Shown: positions 42,709 to 49,962 of the stretch, in pieces
Layout of the letters: every line of letters begins with the position of its first letter
Numbering within the stretch: position 1 is the stretch's first letter
Position numbers and translations under genes: made by a program
Assembly: GCA_038210275.1 (NCBI GenBank)
Contig: JBBQWV010000013.1
Coordinates: forward strand, 38,353 to 102,352
Reading direction: 5' to 3'
Source of the DNA: PALSA-1296 sp038210275
Lineage (GTDB): Bacteria; Bacteroidota; Ignavibacteria; Palsa-1295
Length of the DNA stretch: 64,000 nucleotides
The notes under the pieces: generated by a model
The model's input: only the letters and a program-made list of their open reading frames with translations
What the model was told of the DNA's origin: nothing
The model's database searches: none

Positions 42709-42972
42709 TTATTGTTTCGTTGAAGGCTGTTTCTCTTTAGTGTTGGCAGAACGATGTCCTCTATCGTGCTCATGATCTTCTCTGCGGAGTTCGCTTTTGC
42801 GTTGCATAAGTTTTTTCGAAAGTTCTTCCCTCTTCTCTTCTGATCTTATCTCGTGAGGACGAGCGACCGCCGTCACAGTCGAAGCCGATTTTTGAACAAC
42901 CGGTCCCTGCGCATAGAGCACACTGCTCAAAAAGGCAGTCGAGAAAATCATATTGAAGAAAATCCTTTTCAT
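42709..42972 (-). CDS. Small secreted charged protein
   Basis: 87 residues: signal peptide (cleavage near LYAQG, residue 22), then a very hydrophilic mature part rich in Glu, Lys, Arg and His (EEKREELSKKLMQRKSELRR, then DHEHDRGHR). I recognise no family. The His/Asp-rich tail could bind metal, which is only a guess. It lies 98 bases after the 43071 histidine kinase gene on the same strand and may be controlled with it. Confidence 0.65.
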   Translation of the reverse strand: MKRIFFNMIFSTAFLSSVLYAQGPVVQKSASTVTAVARPHEIRSEEKREELSKKLMQRKSELRREDHEHDRGHRSANTKEKQPSTKQ

Positions 42973-43070
42973 TGCTGTTCCTTACCTATATATTCGGGAG
43001 ATTTTCTCCCTTCGTTATGAATAACGCTTGAGTCTTTAATTTTAGTCCCATAAAACCCGTTAATAATTAT

Positions 43071-44681
43071 TCATCCTTCGTAAGGCAGTTCTACGATGAA
43101 TTTCGACCCTTTTCCGAATTCGCTTTCGACAGTAATCGTACCGTCATGAGCTTCGACAATTGATTTAGTGATCGCCAGCCCTAAGCCAAGTGAGCGGGCA
43201 GTATGTTCAGCGCCTTGATGAGCGCGAGCTTGTTCAGTGCGGTAGAAACGGCGAAAGATCTTTTTTAAGTCATTTGCAGCAATACCGGGACCTGTATCTT
43301 CTACTCCGAAACGAACAGATCGTTCGGTTTGATCTAAAAATAATCTGACCGTTCCTCCGTGCGGAGTATATTTAAATGCATTGTCGAGAAGATTCATCAT
43401 CACTTGATAGAGCAGTGTAGGATCAGCATCAAGATATATTTCTTCCGTCTTATCACCAAGCTTTGATTCAAAAGTTATTCCTCTATCTGCGGCAAGAATT
43501 TCCGCATCTTCAGAAATAGAATGTAAAAATTTATAGATGGAAATATGTTCTTTACGAATTGGAAGTCGGTGGTCATCAGCTTTTGCAAGTAAGAGCAAGC
43601 CTTCAACAATTCTTTGCATACGCTCCACCTCTTCCATCATGCTTGCGAGGAGATTTCGCGTATCAGGAGTTTGAAGTGTTTGAGCGGATTCTAATTTTCT
43701 TTGCGCCTGTTCGATCTCACCTTTTAAAATTGCAAGCGGAGTCTTGAGTTCATGCGATGCATCGGATGAAAATTGCACGATCTGCGTAAACGAACCTTCT
43801 AATCGTGAGATCATTGAATTAAGTGTGCTCACGAGGCTTGTTAATTCGCGGTCGCCGCGAGCCGGCATTTCAATACGTCTGGAAAGATTCTTTGCTTCAA
43901 TATCCTGCGCAGTGTTAGCGATTTCTTCGATGGGTTTCAGGGCTTTGCGTGCAAGCACAATTCCTCCGAGTGTTGCAATGAGCAGTGCGATAGGGATAAC
44001 ATATAAATACGTCCGTTGTGATCTGCTGATTACTTCCCAAATATCCTTTTCTGTATATGCTTCAAAGACAACATAGTATTTATTCGAAGCTACTGCGGCG
44101 CGAAGCGCCTCGCCTCTGAATTCTATTTCACCGAGAGTTCTTGCTGAATCAGCCTGCGAAAGTTGAGAAACGAAATAGAGATTGCGGATAGTATCGGTCT
44201 CAAGATTTTGTGTCCGGTAGATAGGAGCGCCGATCTGTAACTTGTCGTCAAGCGAATATATCTCCATGAGATCATTGCGTCTGCTGGTTAGAGTTCTCTC
44301 GACGAGCGCATCGAATGGGTCCGGTGCAGTACTATCTTTCCCGGAAAGTTCGCCAAGCATCTCATCCATCAGTGAACTCAGAACGAGATCAGTGAGATCA
44401 TTGCCTGAGATGCTATCGGGCGCATCTCTGATCTCATCATCAACAAGTTGTTTGACTGTCTTACTGGAATAATTCGTATGGATATGAGGAGTTCCTGTAG
44501 AAAAATGTTTCGAGGGACGATTGCTGACTAAATGCAGTGCAGTTTTTGCATCACCGAGAAGAGAAGTATCGAGATCATTTGCTAAAGAACGGTACAGTAA
44601 TAAATATTGCACAATACCGACTGCCGCAACCGTCAGCAAGACCAAAAAAGAATACCATAATACTAATCTGATGCGAAGCAT
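43071..44681 (-). CDS. Membrane histidine kinase with HAMP domain (CusS/QseC-like)
   Basis: 536 residues from the ATG at 44681 (MLRIRLVLWYSFLV); the longer frame to 44729 would overlap the preceding gene. TM1 is at the N-terminus, a ~170-residue periplasmic sensor follows, TM2 is VIPIALLIATLGGIVLA, then HAMP, HisKA (H-box SSDASHELKTPLAIL) and HATPase (N-box MMNLLDNAFKYTP, G1 VEDTGPGI, G2 SLGLGLAITKSIV). This is the partner expected for the OmpR-type regulator at 45516. The stimulus is unknown; the order regulator - outer-membrane-like protein - kinase suggests an envelope signal. Confidence 0.92.
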   Translation of the reverse strand: MLRIRLVLWYSFLVLLTVAAVGIVQYLLLYRSLANDLDTSLLGDAKTALHLVSNRPSKHFSTGTPHIHTNYSSKTVKQLVDDEIRDAPDSISGNDLTDLVLSSLMDEMLGELSGKDSTAPDPFDALVERTLTSRRNDLMEIYSLDDKLQIGAPIYRTQNLETDTIRNLYFVSQLSQADSARTLGEIEFRGEALRAAVASNKYYVVFEAYTEKDIWEVISRSQRTYLYVIPIALLIATLGGIVLARKALKPIEEIANTAQDIEAKNLSRRIEMPARGDRELTSLVSTLNSMISRLEGSFTQIVQFSSDASHELKTPLAILKGEIEQAQRKLESAQTLQTPDTRNLLASMMEEVERMQRIVEGLLLLAKADDHRLPIRKEHISIYKFLHSISEDAEILAADRGITFESKLGDKTEEIYLDADPTLLYQVMMNLLDNAFKYTPHGGTVRLFLDQTERSVRFGVEDTGPGIAANDLKKIFRRFYRTEQARAHQGAEHTARSLGLGLAITKSIVEAHDGTITVESEFGKGSKFIVELPYEG

Positions 44682-44694
44682 TACTGCAAAGTCT

Positions 44695-45375
44695 TCATAA
44701 AATAAATGTAATTCCAATCCAAGGCACAAAGGTCTCGATCTTAAACGAATGCGGCTGTGTGATGATTACTCCGCCAAGTTCTCCTGCCAATGATCTTCCG
44801 AAGATACGAAGTCCGAGAGAGTAGGCGCCGGTTCCTGTTTCAGAGATGATCCAATTCTCTGAAATTAATTTTGTTGTTCTTGCAAACTTCCATTCGCCTC
44901 CGATCATAAATACCGCAGAACTTGATTCTCGTTTTCCCGAATATCCTCCTCCGAATCCGGCATGAATAACTGCAACATCATTACCATAACTAACGATGCC
45001 ATATCCATAAAGTGCATTCTCCCAATTGCGTTGCGTACCTGTAAGGTCAGTTAATATAACGCCGCCGGAGATAGTGAGATCACCATACTCGGCTACTTGA
45101 AGTGATGCGCTGGTGAAATAGAGGATATGATCTGAAATGAGAAATGGGATAAACCCGCCGCGAATCATAAATTCATCGGTAATACCGTATCCGAAATTGG
45201 GCATGACAATTTCCGCAAAATTTATGTATCCCTTGTCTTCCGGAAGTGATCGTGCTGTAGGAGATAAGAGAAGATGGGAAGTGTTTGCATCACGAATAAC
45301 TCCGTGAGTTGAATCTTGCTGAGCCAGAATTAATGGATGCTCGGACAGAAGGAAAAAAAACACCATTAATGTCAT
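44695..45375 (-). CDS. Putative outer-membrane protein between regulator and kinase
   Basis: 226 residues from the ATG at 45375, or 223 from 45366. The open frame goes back to 45486, but those 37 residues are only repeat R7 read through. After a signal peptide (LILAQ) come amphipathic beta strands with alternating residues (INFAEIVMPNFGYGITDEF, VAVIHAGFGGGYSG, YSLGLRIFGRSLAGELGGVI) and a C-terminal WIGITFIL. This looks like an outer-membrane beta-barrel; I know no named family. It is part of the operon 45516 - 44695 - 43071, and the gap to the kinase start is 13 bases. Confidence 0.75.
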   Translation of the reverse strand: MTLMVFFFLLSEHPLILAQQDSTHGVIRDANTSHLLLSPTARSLPEDKGYINFAEIVMPNFGYGITDEFMIRGGFIPFLISDHILYFTSASLQVAEYGDLTISGGVILTDLTGTQRNWENALYGYGIVSYGNDVAVIHAGFGGGYSGKRESSSAVFMIGGEWKFARTTKLISENWIISETGTGAYSLGLRIFGRSLAGELGGVIITQPHSFKIETFVPWIGITFIL

Positions 45376-45493
45376 TGCAACAAGTCGCGAAGTGCGTCGC
45401 GGCAGAACGAAGCAATCTAAAATCTTGAGAGTGATCTGCATTCTGAAAAATTTTAGATTGCTTCGTCGGGCTAAAGCCCTTCTCACAATGACA
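45370..45493. repeat. Interspersed palindromic repeat, copy R7
   Basis: TGTCATTGCAACAAG, inner hairpin GTCGCGAAGTGCGTCGCG, AACGAAGCAATCTAAAATC; then GATTTTAGATTGCTTCGTC-like right arm, inner hairpin GGGCTAAAGCCC, TTCTCACAATGACAT. It sits inside an operon and its edge overlaps the likely ATG of the following gene. Confidence 0.85.
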
Positions 45494-45515
45494 TTGCTTT
45501 TATTTAACGTGCAAT

Positions 45516-46208
45516 TTATTCTTTGATGCCATACCCGATGCCGCGTTCGGAGATCATCAATTTATCTTTCTCTTCGTAATTGTGGTCGAGCTTTTCACGA
45601 AGCCGCTTGATATAGACATCAATCACATTCGAACCCATCGTGAAGGTATAACCCCATACGTGCTGGGTAATAACGGAGCGCGACATAATGCGTCCTTTAT
45701 TTCTGAGCATATATTCGAGCAACTCGTATTCTTTGACTGTGAGAGGGATATTAAATTCTTCATTTGTACCTGGCTTTTTTCTTTTCGCTGTATGCGTTAC
45801 GGTGTCAAGGACGAGATCATGCGAAACAAGTTGGGTTTTCTTTTCAATATCCGAGCGGCGAAGGAGTGAGCGAACGCGCGCTGCGACTTCTTCGAAGAGG
45901 AATGGTTTTGTGAGGTAGTCATCGGCTCCGGCATCGAGTCCTTCGACTTTTTCGTCAATATCGGTTTTTGCCGTTAAGCAGAGAATGGGGACGATGCGTC
46001 CGGCAGCACGTAATTCTTTAATAACCTCAATGCCGGTTTTTTTCGGCATCATCACATCGGTAATGATGAGGTCGTATGCTTCATTAAGCGCTTTGGATAA
46101 GCCTTCTTCACCATCGAAGGCAACATCAACGGTGTATTTTTCTTCCTTCAAGCCCTGCTCCAAAAAGCGGGCTACTTTCTTTTCATCTTCAATGACCAGA
46201 ATACGCAT
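45516..46208 (-). CDS. OmpR/PhoB-family response regulator
   Basis: 230 residues. Receiver domain: RILVIEDEKKVARFLEQGL, phosphoacceptor Asp in YDLIITDVMMPKKTG, LCLTAKTD, conserved Lys in DDYLTKPFLFEEV. The winged-helix output domain has LTVKEYELLEYMLRNKGRI and NVIDVYIKRLREKLD. Closest in pattern to CusR/QseB-type regulators. It starts the operon regulator - outer-membrane-like protein - HAMP kinase. The repeat R7 that follows could act on read-through to the next two genes. Confidence 0.93.
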   Translation of the reverse strand: MRILVIEDEKKVARFLEQGLKEEKYTVDVAFDGEEGLSKALNEAYDLIITDVMMPKKTGIEVIKELRAAGRIVPILCLTAKTDIDEKVEGLDAGADDYLTKPFLFEEVAARVRSLLRRSDIEKKTQLVSHDLVLDTVTHTAKRKKPGTNEEFNIPLTVKEYELLEYMLRNKGRIMSRSVITQHVWGYTFTMGSNVIDVYIKRLREKLDHNYEEKDKLMISERGIGYGIKE

Positions 46209-46272
46209 ACGAAGAAATAATTTATGAATGTATTCTTATCCAACAAAATTTATAGGACTCGTAGTTCGTGCT

Positions 46273-47043
46273 TTAGTCAATTCCAAATTCAAGCTTTGCC
46301 GTGATCGACGCTGTTTTATTCTTCGAACTGGTGTTGAAATTGCCGCCGTAAGAAAATTCTTCGCTGGAGTTTTGCGCCGTGATCTGGAAAATTCCCATCG
46401 CCGCATTCCGCAGGCTTCCTAAACCGCCGCCGGCATTTTTTGCGATACGATCAGCGCGGCTCTTTGCATCTGCTGCGGCTGAGGCAAGCATTTCTAATTT
46501 TAATTGGGCGAGTTTCGTATAGTAATATCGCGGTTCGGCAGAATTAAATTCGATGCCACTATTGATCAGCTCCGTCACTTCACGCGAGATCGATTCGATC
46601 TTATCAACTTCTTTCGATTCGATCGAAGCGCTTTGCGTCAGAGTGTATCCGTCAAAAATTGTGCTGGTGATAGCACCATCTTTATTATAGCTGTTCTTGA
46701 ATTCCTTATTAATATTCACGGCACTGAAAACGATATCTTTCGGATTCACTCCTTTGTCAACAAGATATTTTTGAATAGTCTCTGCATCTTTTTTTAATGC
46801 TGCAAATGCTTCTTGCATGGACATCATTTTGCGTGAGAACGATCCGCTCCAGACGATCAGATCAGAGACGAAATCTTTTTCGGCAAGTCCGGTGACCTTA
46901 ATGGTCTCTGAAGTATAATGCGTTTTACGCCATGTGCTCGATAGCAGCCAAGCTGCCAGAACGATGGCGACAGAAAAAATTATTGCGCTTATCCAGGTTT
47001 TCATTTTTTGTGGTGATGAAGTTATGAGTTCAAATATACTCAA
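46273..47043 (-). CDS. SIMPL domain (DUF541) envelope protein
   Basis: 256 residues. One N-terminal transmembrane/signal-anchor segment (WISAIIFSVAIVLAAWLL) precedes a SIMPL domain: ETIKVTGLAEKDFVSDLIVW, KYLVDKGVNPKDIVFSAVNI, YTLTQSASIESKEVDKIE and a C-terminal NKTASITAKLEFGID strand. The family is exported to the periplasm in Gram-negatives; proposed roles range from oxidative-stress to metal resistance and are not settled. An internal ATG at 47004 (MKTWIS) is an alternative start. It is a single gene, divergent from the sigma factor. Confidence 0.88.
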   Translation of the reverse strand: MSIFELITSSPQKMKTWISAIIFSVAIVLAAWLLSSTWRKTHYTSETIKVTGLAEKDFVSDLIVWSGSFSRKMMSMQEAFAALKKDAETIQKYLVDKGVNPKDIVFSAVNINKEFKNSYNKDGAITSTIFDGYTLTQSASIESKEVDKIESISREVTELINSGIEFNSAEPRYYYTKLAQLKLEMLASAAADAKSRADRIAKNAGGGLGSLRNAAMGIFQITAQNSSEEFSYGGNFNTSSKNKTASITAKLEFGID

Positions 47044-47208
47044 TTTATTTCACACAGCGTGGACAAATACAATTTCTACATGAAAGTGGTGTTAAAAACT
47101 GCGAAATTAGTCGTTTTCGTCAAATTTTATAGAATTTATACACACTTTTGTAACGATTTGCTGAAAAATGTGTCTTTAAAGATATAGGCAATTCCCTGCA
47201 GGAGCATT

Positions 47209-47940
47209 TTGCCGGAACAGAATAAACCACCATATCGCGAACCGGATTTCGGAAAGATCGCGCAAACGAGCGACGAACATTCCGAAGAGAAGATTATCAC
47301 GGCATTTATTGCCGGTGATTTGTCGGCGTTTAAATATGTATATAATAAATATCGCGAGCGCATTTTTTCCTATTGCCTTTATGTAACAGGCAACAGGGCA
47401 CAGGCAGACGATGCATTTCAGGAAGTATTTATTCGTGTGTATCAACGCCGCGAGCAGCTTCGCGAGGCAAAAGCATTAAAGAATTGGCTTTTGCTTGTGG
47501 CGAGATCGGTTTGTTTGAACATGGCTCGCGAATCGAAATTTACTCCGGAGTTCATTTATCTTGATAATGAACATCGCGAACACGACTGGTACACTGAGCA
47601 TAGAGAACTCTCATCCGATGGAATAAATGAGGAATTCCCGGAACAGATTTTTCAATTAGCGTTCAGCAAAATTGCACCGATCTATCGCGATGCATTTCTC
47701 TTGCGGGAGATAGAAGGATTTACGTGCGAGGAAGTTGCAGAACTTACCGGCTCAAGTCTTTCGAACGTAAAAGTACGGATCGCCCGCGCAAAGAAAATGC
47801 TTCGCACGATCCTCTCGCCGCACTTCAAGGAGAGATTAGAAAAAATCGAGAAGCAAAGTCCGATAGTTCAATCAGAGACAGAAATAGTTGTCGCAGATAA
47901 AACTGCATTTACTGACGAAGAGATTTTAGAAATATCATGA
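47209..47940 (+). CDS. ECF-type RNA polymerase sigma factor
   Basis: 243 residues. Region 2 is FKYVYNKYRERIFSYCLYVT ... DDAFQEVFIRVYQRREQL; region 4 is LLREIEGFTCEEVAELTGSS followed by LSNVKVRIARAKKMLR. The start is a TTG at 47209 (MPEQNKPP), supported by CAGGAG 7 bases before it; no ATG fits. The C-terminal 40 residues are an acidic extension. The stop overlaps the start of the next gene by 4 bases (ATGA), the usual coupling between an ECF sigma factor and its anti-sigma factor. Confidence 0.92.
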   Translation: MPEQNKPPYREPDFGKIAQTSDEHSEEKIITAFIAGDLSAFKYVYNKYRERIFSYCLYVTGNRAQADDAFQEVFIRVYQRREQLREAKALKNWLLLVARSVCLNMARESKFTPEFIYLDNEHREHDWYTEHRELSSDGINEEFPEQIFQLAFSKIAPIYRDAFLLREIEGFTCEEVAELTGSSLSNVKVRIARAKKMLRTILSPHFKERLEKIEKQSPIVQSETEIVVADKTAFTDEEILEIS

Positions 47941-49205
47941 GTAGCGGATTAGAAGATAAGATCATAGCCTATTTCGACGGCGAGCTTTCCGATGCCGATA
48001 GCGCAGAGCTATTGCACCGGACGAGTGTCTCTCCGGAAATACGCAACCTTTTCCGCGAACATGAAATGCTCCGGGAGTTTGCTCAGCAAGCAACACGATC
48101 TGTAGCGATCAATCCGGAAATAGAATCTTCGCTTCTTTCACGCATTGAAGTTCTTGCTGAAAAACAAAGCAGCCGGAAAGCTCCGCTTATTTTTTCGAGG
48201 CGCACTGCCGCCTTTGCAGCTTTAGCTCTGGTTCTCATTTCTGGGAGTCTCGGATATTTTATTCCAAAACTTTTCTCGAACGGTACTTCGCAAATTAGTC
48301 AGAGTATAATTGGAAATACTGAAAATATTTCAGCAAGCGTTTTACCTTCGGTTGCTGCTATTGCAGAGACCAAAAATTCTTTCAGGAGTAATATTTCAGA
48401 TCAAAAAAATACTTCTTCCTTGTTTTCCCGGCGGATTGAATCTCATTCGATCGGAATATTGGATGTCCGCGACCATGTGAATGAATTGCCGATTGACAGG
48501 AGTACATCGAACAATACCGAGATATCACTTGCACAAAGTATTCCAGTGATTGGCGATATATCTTCAACTGCACTCCGTGAAGAAAAAAATCATTCGGATA
48601 TTGGCAATGAGAAACGGTCTCCATTTGAGTTCTTGAATTCACAGGAGGAAGTACGTTCGCTTTTCGAATTGAGTTTGCAGACATCAAGCGGGTTTACGTA
48701 TCCTGCTGACGCTACACCAATTACCCCTTTTGCCGATCAGCGTCTGAGCTTTGCTTATCATATCACAGAGAATAATCTTATTGGCTTACGACTTGGGTCA
48801 GGTTTATACCAACAACTCGGCGCAGTAAATAGGACACAGGAAAATGGAGTAGAAGTTTTAAGGCGCAATATCGAGACCAAGCGTAGTTTCAGCGAAGAGG
48901 TGTTTTTGTCCCATCTTGTACCAATTTATTTTTCATCACCTTTTTCGTTGGAGTTCTCTATCGGTGGCGGCTTCATCCCCAACGGATTTACTTTCGGAGC
49001 CGAAGCAGGAATACGCATTCCTGTTTCAGAAAATTTTCTGTTTGATTTTGCATTTGCTCTTTCGCGAGTACATTCAAATGCTCTTTCATCTCAGGCAATA
49101 CTTGCCTCCGAAACAACAACGATGCAGCCGATACTTCTTGAAAGTGTTGACATTCATAATACGCTTAATGGCAGATTACATTACGGACTTACGTACAGAT
49201 TTTAA
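47937..49205 (+). CDS. Anti-sigma-like protein fused to an outer-membrane-barrel-like domain
   Basis: 422 residues in three parts. Residues 1-80 resemble a cytoplasmic anti-sigma domain (LEDKIIAYFDGELSDADSAE) without the zinc HxxxCxxC motif. A transmembrane helix follows (about 88-110, AAFAALALVLISGSLGYFI). The rest is periplasmic: a Ser/Asn-rich linker, then about 190 residues of alternating amphipathic strands (YHITENNLIGLRLGSGLYQQ, FSIGGGFIPNGFTFGAEAGI) ending in YGLTYRF, a typical outer-membrane-barrel C-terminus. A protein spanning the inner membrane and ending in such a domain is unusual. It probably restrains the sigma factor with which it overlaps by 4 bases. The lipoprotein gene starts 15 bases after it. 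Confidence 0.85.
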   Translation: MSSGLEDKIIAYFDGELSDADSAELLHRTSVSPEIRNLFREHEMLREFAQQATRSVAINPEIESSLLSRIEVLAEKQSSRKAPLIFSRRTAAFAALALVLISGSLGYFIPKLFSNGTSQISQSIIGNTENISASVLPSVAAIAETKNSFRSNISDQKNTSSLFSRRIESHSIGILDVRDHVNELPIDRSTSNNTEISLAQSIPVIGDISSTALREEKNHSDIGNEKRSPFEFLNSQEEVRSLFELSLQTSSGFTYPADATPITPFADQRLSFAYHITENNLIGLRLGSGLYQQLGAVNRTQENGVEVLRRNIETKRSFSEEVFLSHLVPIYFSSPFSLEFSIGGGFIPNGFTFGAEAGIRIPVSENFLFDFAFALSRVHSNALSSQAILASETTTMQPILLESVDIHNTLNGRLHYGLTYRF

Positions 49206-49220
49206 GAAAGGAGTATAACA

Positions 49221-49871
49221 ATGAAATTTTTCATCGCTTATTCTACTCTTGTTCTCGCTCTGGTGATGAGCGGATGTAGTGCTATTGTTGATACTCCGCC
49301 GCAATCAGCATTGCCTGTTGCTCACGTAGAGGATTACTACCTGCCGTTGAAAAATGTGGGGATGTCGTATTCTTATTGCCGCAAATCTTCTTACGGAGCG
49401 GATACGCTTTCCATGACGATGCAAGGTAACGATGCTTCGGGACTGATACTCGGAAATCAAGTTTGTTATTCAACCGATCTTACGAAGACAAATCGGTACC
49501 TGAATAATTATTACTATGCCATGAACGATAGCGAAGCATATACACTTGGCAAAGTTTCGTGCAACGGTACCGATCAATACTGGCTTGATCTGAAAACACC
49601 ACTTATGGTAGGGCAATCATGGAAGTTTAACAACTCTCACGGAAGCGCTTATTCGAGCACAACCTATACGGCAAAAGTCACACGCCGCGGAGCGCAGATG
49701 AAAATGCCTGACGGAAAAATATTTGACGATGTTGCCGAAATAATTTATACATCTAAATCCGGTGACTCTACCGTGAAATGGTTTGCTCATGGAGTCGGGC
49801 TTATCTACAGTACTTCGAAAAATCCCGATTCAGATTTTGGGCAAGAAATGTGGTTCGTAGGGCAGAAGTAA
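49221..49871 (+). CDS. Lipoprotein of unknown function
   Basis: 216 residues. The signal peptide ends in lipobox VMSGC (Cys at residue 19). The mature part is beta-rich with a lipocalin-like look (YYLPLKNVGMSYSYCRKSSY, LMVGQSWKFNNSHG, VKWFAHGVGLIYSTSKN). The last segment is a pattern I know from uncharacterised Bacteroidota lipoproteins. A good RBS (AAAGGAG) lies 8 bases before the ATG. It is third in the sigma - anti-sigma - lipoprotein run, so it may be a target or a sensor of that sigma factor. A perfect 28-bp inverted repeat follows. Confidence 0.82.
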   Translation: MKFFIAYSTLVLALVMSGCSAIVDTPPQSALPVAHVEDYYLPLKNVGMSYSYCRKSSYGADTLSMTMQGNDASGLILGNQVCYSTDLTKTNRYLNNYYYAMNDSEAYTLGKVSCNGTDQYWLDLKTPLMVGQSWKFNNSHGSAYSSTTYTAKVTRRGAQMKMPDGKIFDDVAEIIYTSKSGDSTVKWFAHGVGLIYSTSKNPDSDFGQEMWFVGQK

Positions 49872-49882
49872 AACCCAGATCA

Positions 49883-49945
49883 ACAGAATTAAAAAGGATT
49901 TTGAGGATTATTAAAACTAATCCTCAAAATCCTTTTTAATTCTGT
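49883..49945. terminator. Long perfect inverted repeat between convergent genes
   Basis: 28-bp perfect arms (49883-49910 ACAGAATTAAAAAGGATTTT... and 49918-49945) with a 7-base loop. It lies 11 bases after one stop and 17 bases before the other, so a bidirectional terminator is the simplest reading. Confidence 0.75.
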
Positions 49946-49962
49946 CAATCTTGGTTCAGACT

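Noticed and set aside
45376..45486. N-terminal extension of the 44695 outer-membrane-like protein
   Set aside because: It is the palindromic repeat R7 read in frame; the signal peptide begins only after it.
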